The notes under the pieces: generated by a model | Seen by the model: the letters and a program-made list of their open reading frames with translations, nothing else | Databases searched by the model: none | Told to the model about the DNA's origin: nothing | In this document: positions 7,534-13,385 of the stretch, one piece after another | Numbering within the stretch: position 1 is the stretch's first letter | Layout: every line of letters begins with the position of its first letter | Assembly (NCBI GenBank): GCA_016198545.1 | Contig: JACQIJ010000094.1 | Span: forward strand, 1 to 14,671 | Length of the DNA stretch: 14,671 bases | DNA from: Pseudomonadota bacterium | Lineage (GTDB): Bacteria; Pseudomonadota; Alphaproteobacteria; Micavibrionales; Micavibrionaceae | Direction: 5' to 3' | Made by a program: the position numbers and the translations under genes

Positions 7534-8964
7534 ATGGCCGAGCCTTTGGGAAAAATAGAGCCGAAAAAAGTGAAAAAGAAAGCCGATGACGCGGCCACGA
7601 TCAATCAGGCGTCCGAATGGGCGCGGGTGCGCGGCCAGTGGGCAAAGGAAAGGCTGGATACGGCGGCTGCGCATGCCGACAAATTTTTTACAACCGATGA
7701 AGAATTGCCCTTATCGCAGCATGTTCTTTTGATATCCATCGCGGCTTTCATCTTCATTTTCATTCTATGGGCCAATTTCGCTTCCCTGGACGAAGTGACG
7801 CGCGGCGACGGCAAGGTCATACCGTCCCAGGACATACAGATCATCCAGCATCAGGAAGGCGGCATTGTCCGGGAGTTTCTGGTCAAGGAGGGCGGGGCAG
7901 TGGAGGCCGGCCAAATCCTGGTTCGCCTGAGCGATGTCGGAGCCACATCCGAATTGTCGGCCAGTCAGAAGCGCTATCTGGGCCTGAAGGCGAAATCGGA
8001 GCGTCTGCGCGCGGAAGCGGAAGGGGTGACCGCGCCGGAATTTTCAGACGAGGTCATAAAAGGCGTCCCCGACAGCGTAAAGGAGGAGATGGACGCTTTT
8101 CGCGCAAACCAGCAGAATCTCGCTTCGCAGACGATGGTTCTGCAGCAGCAGCTGACGCAGCGGGAACAGGAAATCAACGAGTTGAATACGCGGACAAGGG
8201 ATTTGCGCGAAGTTATTCGCATTTCCCAGGAAGAACGCGACATGATTGCCCCGCTGGTGGAGCGCGGTTCGGCGCCGAAGATGGAACTGCTGCAGCTTGA
8301 CCGCGGCCTGAAGGAGCGCCAGACGGAACTGAACAGCCTTAACAATTCATTGCCGCGCGCGCAGGCCGCCGCCAATGAAGCCAAGGCGCGCCTGGCCGAA
8401 CTGCAAAGCTCCATGCGCGCGCAGGCGCAGACGGAACTGTCGGTTACCCAGATCGAAATGGGGACGATCAAGGAAACGCTTTCCGCGCTCAGCGACCGGC
8501 AGAAGCGCACCGAAATCCGGTCCCCCGTGGCAGGCATCGTCAAGGACATGAAATTCAGCACGGTCGGAGGCGTCATACAGCCCGGCCAGGACGTGCTTGA
8601 AATCGTTCCGCTGGACGATCAGCTTCTGATCGAGGCTCGGGTGCGCCCTTCGGATATTGCTTTTCTGCATCCGGGACAGAAGGCGGTCGTAAAGGTAACG
8701 GCCTACGATTACACGATTTACGGCGGCCTCAAGGGCGAACTGGTCGACATTTCCGCAGACAGCATCACCAATGAAAAAGGCGAAACTTTTTACCGGGTGC
8801 GCGTCCGCACGCCCGAGACCTTCCTGAAACGCCACGGAGAACGGTTTGAAATCATCCCCGGCATGGTGGCAACGGTCGATATCCTGACGGGCAAGAAGAC
8901 CGTCATGGAATATATCCTGAAGCCCCTGATACGCTCGCTCGGCAATGCGATGCACGAGCGGTAA
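7534..8964 (+). CDS. HlyD-family periplasmic adaptor of type I secretion system
   Basis: This 476-residue membrane fusion protein links the ABC transporter to the TolC-type channel (LapC analogue). A charged cytoplasmic N-terminus (about 1-60) leads to one membrane segment (about 64-82, LLISIAAFIFIFILW). Then come the first lipoyl half (GDGKVIPSQD...IQHQEGGIVREFLVKEGGAV, about 93-125), a long alpha-helical hairpin rich in Gln, Glu and Arg (about 140-325), the second lipoyl half (RSPVAGIVKDMKFSTVGGVI), and a beta-barrel region ending in the HlyD-typical MVATVDILTGKKTVMEYILK. The length is normal for the family. AGGAT at 7523-7527 serves as ribosome site and overlaps the end of the preceding stop codon. 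It is the last gene of the export operon; a 41-nt gap separates it from thrS on the same strand. Confidence 0.94.
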   Translation: MAEPLGKIEPKKVKKKADDAATINQASEWARVRGQWAKERLDTAAAHADKFFTTDEELPLSQHVLLISIAAFIFIFILWANFASLDEVTRGDGKVIPSQDIQIIQHQEGGIVREFLVKEGGAVEAGQILVRLSDVGATSELSASQKRYLGLKAKSERLRAEAEGVTAPEFSDEVIKGVPDSVKEEMDAFRANQQNLASQTMVLQQQLTQREQEINELNTRTRDLREVIRISQEERDMIAPLVERGSAPKMELLQLDRGLKERQTELNSLNNSLPRAQAAANEAKARLAELQSSMRAQAQTELSVTQIEMGTIKETLSALSDRQKRTEIRSPVAGIVKDMKFSTVGGVIQPGQDVLEIVPLDDQLLIEARVRPSDIAFLHPGQKAVVKVTAYDYTIYGGLKGELVDISADSITNEKGETFYRVRVRTPETFLKRHGERFEIIPGMVATVDILTGKKTVMEYILKPLIRSLGNAMHER

Positions 8965-8991
8965 AACCGCTGGAAAACCAGGCGGATTGCG

Positions 8992-8998
8992 TATAAAT
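8992..8998 (+). promoter_or_regulatory. thrS: Candidate -10 element of thrS promoter
   Basis: TATAAAT matches the sigma-70 -10 consensus at five of six bases. It lies so close to the ATG at 9006 that transcription would begin about two bases before that codon. The -35 region is poor (about CTGGAA near 8970). A small imperfect hairpin (8967-8985, one bulged G, AAAA loop) sits where the -35 would be. Evidence is composition and position only. Confidence 0.35.
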
Positions 8999-9005
8999 TC
9001 GCTTT

Positions 9006-10991
9006 ATGAAGCAGAACGCGCAAATGGCTGAAAGACAGATTAAGGTTACGCTTCCGGATGGCTCTGAAAGGAAGTATGCGGCAGGAACGACCGGCATGGA
9101 GGTTGCGCAATCCATCGGCGCGGGGCTGGCAAAGGCTGCTGTGGCCATCCGGGTTGACGGGCAGGATTGGGATCTGTCGCGGCCCATCGAAAACGACGTG
9201 AAAGTCGCCATCATAAGGCGACAGGACCCGGAGGGGCTGGAGTTAATCCGCCACGACTGCGCTCACGTTCTGGCTGAGGCGGTGCAGGAGCTGTTTCCCG
9301 GCACGCAGGTCACTATCGGTCCGAACATCGAAAACGGCTTTTATTACGATTTTGCGCGCAATAACCCCTTCACCACCGACGATTTTGCGGCAATCGAGAA
9401 AAAGATGCACGATATCGTCGATCGCGGCGCGGAACTGGCGCGCGAGGTGTGGGGCCGCGATGAGGCAATCAAATATTTCAGGGGCAAGGGAGAATATTTC
9501 AAGGCCGAACTGATCGAGGGCTTGCCTGGAAATGAGCCGATCACGGTTTACCGGCAGGGCGAATGGCTTGATCTCTGCCGCGGGCCGCACATGCCGACGA
9601 CGAAACATGTCGGTCATGCCTTCAAGCTGATGAAGGTTGCAGGCGCGTACTGGCGCGGGGACGCAAGCAAGCAGCAACTGACCCGCATTTACGGCACCGC
9701 GTGGCGTGACGAAAAGGAACTGGCCGCTTACCTGACCATGCTGGAAGAAGCGGAAAAGCGCGACCACCGCAAGATCGGCGCGGCGATGGATCTGTTCCAT
9801 TTTCAAGAGGAGGCGCAGGGCTCCGTGTTCTGGCATCCGCACGGTTTTACCATTTACAATCAGTTGGAAAACTATGTACGCCGCCGAATTTACGACGACG
9901 GCTATGTCGAGGTGAAGACGCCGCAGCTTATCGACAACAAGTTGTGGGAGGCTTCCGGCCACTGGGGAAAGTTCCGTGAAAACATGTTCGTTGTACCCGA
10001 TGAAACGCCCTCGACCGAGGAGGGCAAGCCAATTTTCTCCGGAAAATTCGATAAACTGCTGGCGATCAAGCCGATGAACTGTCCCGCACACGTGCAGATA
10101 TTCAAGCAAGGCATAAAGTCATATCGCGACCTGCCGCTGCGGATGGCGGAGTTCGGCTGTTGTCACAGGAACGAACCGCACGGCGCGCTGCACGGCTTGA
10201 TGCGCGTGCGGCAGATGACGCAGGATGACGCGCATATTTTTTGCCGAGAGGACCAGATCACAAGCGAAGTAAAAAAATTCGTCGAGTTGTTTTATGCGGT
10301 CTACAAGGATTTCAATTTCACTGAGATATCGATCAAGCTGGCGACGCGCCCCGCCGCGCGCGCGGGCAATGATGCCGTCTGGGATAAGGCGGAAAAGGCG
10401 ATGGCCGACGCGCTGCAAACGCTTGATTTGCCGTTCGAATATGCGCCGGGCGAAGGCGCGTTTTACGGTCCGAAATACGAATTCCACCTGAAGGATGCCA
10501 TCGGCCGTTCATGGCAATGCGGCACATGCCAACTCGACTTCGTGTTGCCCGAACGGCTTGACGCCACCTATATCGGCGAAGATAGCGGCAAACACCGCCC
10601 CGTTATGATTCACCGCGCGGTTCTGGGATCGATGGAGCGTTTCATCGGCATGCTTATCGAATCAAGCGGCGGCAAACTGCCGCTATGGATTGCGCCGGTG
10701 CAGTGCGTGGTGGCAACGATTACATCGGATGCTGACGGTTATGCGAAAAAAGCACAAAAAATGCTGCGCGATGTCGGGATTCGCGCCGATATCGACCTGC
10801 GCAACGAGAAAATCAATTACAAGGTCCGCGAACACATGTTGGCCAAGGTGCCCGTGATGTTCGTCGTCGGAAAGCGGGAGGCGGAGGAGGGCAAGGTCGC
10901 CATACGCTATCTGGGCGATGACAGGCAGCCGGTGGAGGCGCTTGATGCCGCGCTGAAAACGCTTGCGGAAAACTGCAAGCCACCGTACTAG
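9006..10991 (+). CDS. thrS: Threonyl-tRNA synthetase
   Basis: Class II synthetase charging tRNA-Thr in the cytoplasm; 661 residues against 642 in E. coli. The N-terminal TGS domain begins at IKVTLPDGS. The editing domain, which removes mischarged serine, has H83-x3-H87 (HDCAH) and C191-x3-H195 (CRGPH). The catalytic core has all zinc ligands, C359 (NCPAH), H410 (DDAHIF) and H536 (IHRAVLGS), plus motif 2 R388 (HRNE). All of these core residues are offset by a constant 25 from the E. coli numbering, so the core has no net indel. A C-terminal anticodon-binding domain follows (about 560-661). Neither the ATG at 9006 nor the in-frame ATG at 9024 (MAERQIKVTLPDG) has a Shine-Dalgarno; 9024 would give a family-typical N-terminus of 655 residues. 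Nearby infC reflects the widespread thrS-infC pairing. Confidence 0.97.
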   Translation: MKQNAQMAERQIKVTLPDGSERKYAAGTTGMEVAQSIGAGLAKAAVAIRVDGQDWDLSRPIENDVKVAIIRRQDPEGLELIRHDCAHVLAEAVQELFPGTQVTIGPNIENGFYYDFARNNPFTTDDFAAIEKKMHDIVDRGAELAREVWGRDEAIKYFRGKGEYFKAELIEGLPGNEPITVYRQGEWLDLCRGPHMPTTKHVGHAFKLMKVAGAYWRGDASKQQLTRIYGTAWRDEKELAAYLTMLEEAEKRDHRKIGAAMDLFHFQEEAQGSVFWHPHGFTIYNQLENYVRRRIYDDGYVEVKTPQLIDNKLWEASGHWGKFRENMFVVPDETPSTEEGKPIFSGKFDKLLAIKPMNCPAHVQIFKQGIKSYRDLPLRMAEFGCCHRNEPHGALHGLMRVRQMTQDDAHIFCREDQITSEVKKFVELFYAVYKDFNFTEISIKLATRPAARAGNDAVWDKAEKAMADALQTLDLPFEYAPGEGAFYGPKYEFHLKDAIGRSWQCGTCQLDFVLPERLDATYIGEDSGKHRPVMIHRAVLGSMERFIGMLIESSGGKLPLWIAPVQCVVATITSDADGYAKKAQKMLRDVGIRADIDLRNEKINYKVREHMLAKVPVMFVVGKREAEEGKVAIRYLGDDRQPVEALDAALKTLAENCKPPY

Positions 10992-11067
10992 AACATTGTT
11001 GCGACGCACAAATTTTTACCGTAGCGTATTTTCATGAGCATTCCGTCCCGACAGACAGGTATCTTTG

Positions 11068-11094
11068 ATAACGGCGCGTTTTCTGCGCCGTTAT
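11068..11094. repeat. Perfect 10-bp hairpin in thrS downstream gap
   Basis: ATAACGGCGC (11068-11077) and GCGCCGTTAT (11085-11094) are exact reverse complements around a 7-nt loop GTTTTCT. No T-run follows on either strand, so it is not a standard intrinsic terminator. It could stabilise the thrS mRNA 3' end, stop transcription with Rho, or act in the leader of the small downstream gene. The 246-nt gap from 10992 to 11237 shows nothing else I can support apart from a short palindrome CATGATCATG at 11096-11105. Confidence 0.6.
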
Positions 11095-11237
11095 ACATGA
11101 TCATGCGGCGCTGCGCACCCTGACATTCCCATCCCTCGCGTTTCTTTGCCGGAACGTTCTGAACAGGAGCCGGGCCGGCGTTTATGCGGTCCGCTTCGTT
11201 CCATCGCAAAAACAAAACAATTCAAGAGGAATACAAA

Positions 11238-11507
11238 ATGACTATAAGTATTATACCTATTGCCGGAAGAGCCGATTCCGCATGCCGGAATGACGCCTAT
11301 TCGGTCGCTCTGAAAAATTCCGCAAATATCGTCCCGCTTGTGCTGGATATACTGCCTGTTTACGAACTGGGCGGTTGCGGTCCTGCCGCGCTTAAATCAG
11401 CGTTCGAGAAGGCGATCGCGGATTGCGGGGAAGACGACCGTTGCCGCCTGCGCCGCGCTGCGCGTAAGGAATTGCGCCGGCAGGGCTTTCCTGTGACGCT
11501 TCGATAG
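11238..11507 (+). CDS. Hypothetical 89-residue Cys-containing basic protein
   Basis: I do not recognise this family. The ATG at 11238 is chosen because AAGAGGA (11224-11230) lies 7 nt upstream; the in-frame ATG at 11184 has no ribosome site and would add 18 residues of unremarkable sequence. The protein has no signal peptide or membrane segment. It has a short hydrophobic stretch IVPLVLDILPVY (31-42) followed by GGCGPAAL, four cysteines (16, 47, 63, 69) of which C63 and C69 form DCGEDDRC, and an Arg/Lys-rich C-terminal helix RLRRAARKELRR (70-81). The paired cysteines and basic tail could suggest metal or nucleic acid binding, but that is speculation. It lies between thrS and the asparaginase gene, with a perfect hairpin upstream and a terminator-like hairpin just after its stop. 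It may be lineage-specific. Confidence 0.6.
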   Translation: MTISIIPIAGRADSACRNDAYSVALKNSANIVPLVLDILPVYELGGCGPAALKSAFEKAIADCGEDDRCRLRRAARKELRRQGFPVTLR

Positions 11508-11511
11508 CAGT

Positions 11512-11548
11512 AAAAAAGCCTCCGCCGTTTCCAGCACGGCGGCGGAGG
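11512..11548 (-). terminator. Terminator-like hairpin, T-run on minus strand
   Basis: CCTCCGCCG (11519-11527) pairs with CGGCGGAGG (11540-11548) around a 12-nt loop. The A6 run at 11512-11517 lies before the stem on the plus strand, so the classical stem-plus-T-run reads on the minus strand. No minus-strand gene is evident to its right. For the plus-strand small gene that ends at 11507 the stem could still act, but what follows it (AGGAGGTCTCTT) is T-poor. The rest of the 121-nt gap up to 11628 holds no gene. Confidence 0.55.
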
Positions 11549-11628
11549 AGGAGGTCTCTTACAAAGCTGATCCTTATCCTTTAACATGCCGGACGAAACG
11601 ATGCGATTCGAAAGCAGGCCTTATCAGG

Positions 11629-12663
11629 ATGAACGCAAATACGCCCCTAAAAATTAACCTGTATCGCGGCGGCACGGTGGAAAGCAGTCATCTGGCGCAT
11701 TGCATGATCATGGGCCGTGGCGGCGAAATTATCGGCAGCTGGGGCGATGAAAGCCGCTTGATTTCCCCCCGTTCTTCCCTGAAAGCCCTGCAGGCGTTGT
11801 CGTTTGTTGAAAGCGGCGCTGTGGATGCATTCGGGCTCGGGGATGAGGAAATCGCGCTTGCCTGCGCGTCGCACAACGCGGAGCCCGTGCACATGGAGAT
11901 CGCGGAACGTTGGCTTACGAAAATAGGTCTGGGTGTGAAAGACCTGCAATGCGGCGGGCACCTGTCCATCAATGTCGAACGCGCCCATGAAATGATCCGT
12001 ACGGGTGAAAACTTGAAATTCACAGGCCTGCACAGCGATTGTTCCGGTAAGCATTGCGGCATGCTGAGCGCGGCGCGGCACATGGGCGCGCCGGTGGGAA
12101 ATTACCTTGCCTTCGATCATCCCGTGCAGAGGCGCATTTTCGAAACCATATCCGAAATGGCGGATTACGAAATTGCGCGGAGTTCTTGCGGCACGGACGG
12201 TTGTTCCGCGCCGAATCCGGCGCTTCCGCTTAGAAACCTGACGCTGGCTTTTTTACGGCTGGCGAATCCGGACGGCCTGCCGCCCGCCCGCGCCGCCGCC
12301 TGCCGCCGCATTCTGGATGCAATAGCCGGGCATTCTTATCTGATCGGCGGCAAGGACCGCTTCGATACGATCCTGATTGAATCCACAAAGGGCAATGTCA
12401 TCGGCAAGATCGGCGCGGAGGGCAATTACATGGCCATTATTCGCGATCGCGGCATCGTCCTGTACATGAAAACGGAGGATGGCGCGCTCGAACGCGCTTT
12501 GTGTCCTGTTCTGGGCGTTCTGCTGCGGAAACTAGACGTCCTGAACCCTGCTGCTGCCGATGCCGCGCTGGAAAGGTTCACCCGGCCTGTCCTTAAAAAC
12601 TGGAAGGGGGTCGAAATCGGTAAAGTAACGGTGACGGGCGCGGGGTTGGAAAATCATGCTTAA
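11629..12663 (+). CDS. L-asparaginase II, zinc-binding Rhizobium etli ReAV-like family
   Basis: Hydrolyses L-asparagine to aspartate and ammonia; 344 residues with no signal peptide, so cytoplasmic. It belongs to the asparaginase II family (PF06089 type), unrelated to the classical E. coli enzymes. Residues matching the studied R. etli ReAV active site are all visible: the SxxK motif S49-K52 (PRSSLK), S81 (CASHN), the zinc-site pair C138 and K141 (DCSGK), and D190 with C192 (GTDGC). The offsets from ReAV numbering are consistently +1 and then +3, so the enzyme is probably active. The ATG at 11629 is the only reasonable in-frame start; the ribosome site is weak (GCAGG at 11614-11618). It sits alone between the small orphan gene and infC, separating the usual thrS-infC neighbours, and would supply nitrogen or adjust asparagine pools. 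Confidence 0.9.
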   Translation: MNANTPLKINLYRGGTVESSHLAHCMIMGRGGEIIGSWGDESRLISPRSSLKALQALSFVESGAVDAFGLGDEEIALACASHNAEPVHMEIAERWLTKIGLGVKDLQCGGHLSINVERAHEMIRTGENLKFTGLHSDCSGKHCGMLSAARHMGAPVGNYLAFDHPVQRRIFETISEMADYEIARSSCGTDGCSAPNPALPLRNLTLAFLRLANPDGLPPARAAACRRILDAIAGHSYLIGGKDRFDTILIESTKGNVIGKIGAEGNYMAIIRDRGIVLYMKTEDGALERALCPVLGVLLRKLDVLNPAAADAALERFTRPVLKNWKGVEIGKVTVTGAGLENHA

Positions 12664-12668
12664 CCCCC

Positions 12669-12697
12669 TTGCGAAACGTCTGAATTCTCCGTATTAA
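12669..12697 (+). promoter_or_regulatory. infC: Candidate sigma-70 promoter of infC
   Basis: TTGCGA (12669-12674) and TATTAA (12692-12697) are separated by 17 nt, each matching four of six consensus bases. The -10 lies in the perfect palindrome GTATTAATAC (12691-12700). Transcription would start near 12704, giving a leader of about 30 nt before the AUU start. It lies directly after the asparaginase stop codon and is supported only by spacing and partial consensus. Confidence 0.35.
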
Positions 12698-12720
12698 TAC
12701 TGTTTCGGCCCAGATAACAT

Positions 12721-12726
12721 AAGGAG
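12721..12726 (+). promoter_or_regulatory. infC: Ribosome site that sets the AUU start of infC
   Basis: AAGGAG is the best Shine-Dalgarno match in the window's upstream regions. It lies 8 nt before ATT at 12735 but 47 nt before the first in-frame ATG at 12774, so it can only serve a start near 12735. No ATG, GTG or TTG in the infC frame lies at a workable distance, which leaves ATT as the start. Confidence 0.85.
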
Positions 12727-12734
12727 ACAGTGCC

Positions 12735-13340
12735 ATTCGCGATTCGAACTACAGGCCCCCGCGGCCTTCTTCCATGCCGCCGCGCAGACCATCCGGCAGC
12801 GGCTTTAACCGCCCCGTCCCGCCCAGCGATGACGGTCCGCGCGTAAATGAACAGATCAAGGTGAACAAGGTCCGTTTGATCGACGAGAACGGAAATCAGG
12901 TCGGCGTCGTCAATATCCGCGACGCGCAGCAGGCCGCGTATGATGCGGGCCTCGATCTGATAGAAATCTCGCCGAATGCCGATCCGCCCGTTTGCAAAGT
13001 CCTGGATCACGGCAAGTACAAGTACGAACAGCAGAAGAAAGCCGCTGAGGCGCGCAAGAAGCAGAAAATTGTCGATATCAAGGAAATCAAGATCCGTCCG
13101 GCCATTGAGGAGCACGACTATCAGGTCAAGCTGCGCAACGCGCAACGCTTTCTCGAGGATGGCGACAAGGTTAAGGTAACCTTGCGCTTCCGCGGCCGTG
13201 AAATGGCTCACCTCGGTCTCGGCATGGAGGTCCTGAAGCGCTTCAAGGAGGATCTTTCCTCCGTCAGCAAGGTCGAAATGGAGCCGCGCATGGAAGGCCG
13301 TCAGGCCATGATGGTGCTGACGCCCGAAAACGCGAAATAG
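12735..13340 (+). CDS. infC: Translation initiation factor IF3 (AUU start)
   Basis: IF3 binds the 30S subunit, blocks early 50S joining and checks start codon pairing. The start is ATT at 12735, giving 201 residues that begin (M)RDSNYRPPRP; from the ATG at 12774 it would be 188. AUU starts are known for E. coli infC, where they let IF3 repress its own translation because it rejects non-standard codons. A Pro/Arg-rich tail leads into the N-domain (RVNEQIKVNKVRLIDENG... to ISPNADPPVCKVLDHGKYKYE), a Lys-rich linker helix (QQKKAAEARKKQK), and the C-domain (VDIKEIKIRP...VTLRFRGREMAH...). One oddity is L160 after GREMAH, where Gln is usual. The family is of alphaproteobacterial type. No rpmI or rplT follows; cysS lies convergent 11 nt downstream. 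Confidence 0.95.
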   Translation: MRDSNYRPPRPSSMPPRRPSGSGFNRPVPPSDDGPRVNEQIKVNKVRLIDENGNQVGVVNIRDAQQAAYDAGLDLIEISPNADPPVCKVLDHGKYKYEQQKKAAEARKKQKIVDIKEIKIRPAIEEHDYQVKLRNAQRFLEDGDKVKVTLRFRGREMAHLGLGMEVLKRFKEDLSSVSKVEMEPRMEGRQAMMVLTPENAK

Positions 13341-13385
13341 CAGGGGCACCCTTATCCGGCGGATCGCTTCCATTTCGGCCCCTGC
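13340..13385. terminator. Weak inverted repeat at the infC/cysS convergence
   Basis: GCAGGGGC (13340-13347) and GCCCCTGC (13378-13385) are exact reverse complements, 8 bp with a 30-nt loop that contains a smaller ATCC-GGC-GGAT hairpin (13354-13364). The element straddles the 11-nt gap and the end of cysS. It could serve both convergent genes, but there is no T-run on either strand. Confidence 0.25.

Noticed and set aside
8967..8985. Small hairpin between hlyD and thrS as an operon terminator
   Set aside because: Seven base pairs with a bulge and no T-run after it; too weak to call a terminator.
11034..11123. 29-residue plus-strand frame through the hairpin after thrS
   Set aside because: No ribosome site, and the codons are dictated by the hairpin arms.
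11586..11657. 23-residue upstream frame overlapping the asparaginase start
   Set aside because: No Shine-Dalgarno and no sign of coding constraint; overlap with the start of the real gene looks accidental.
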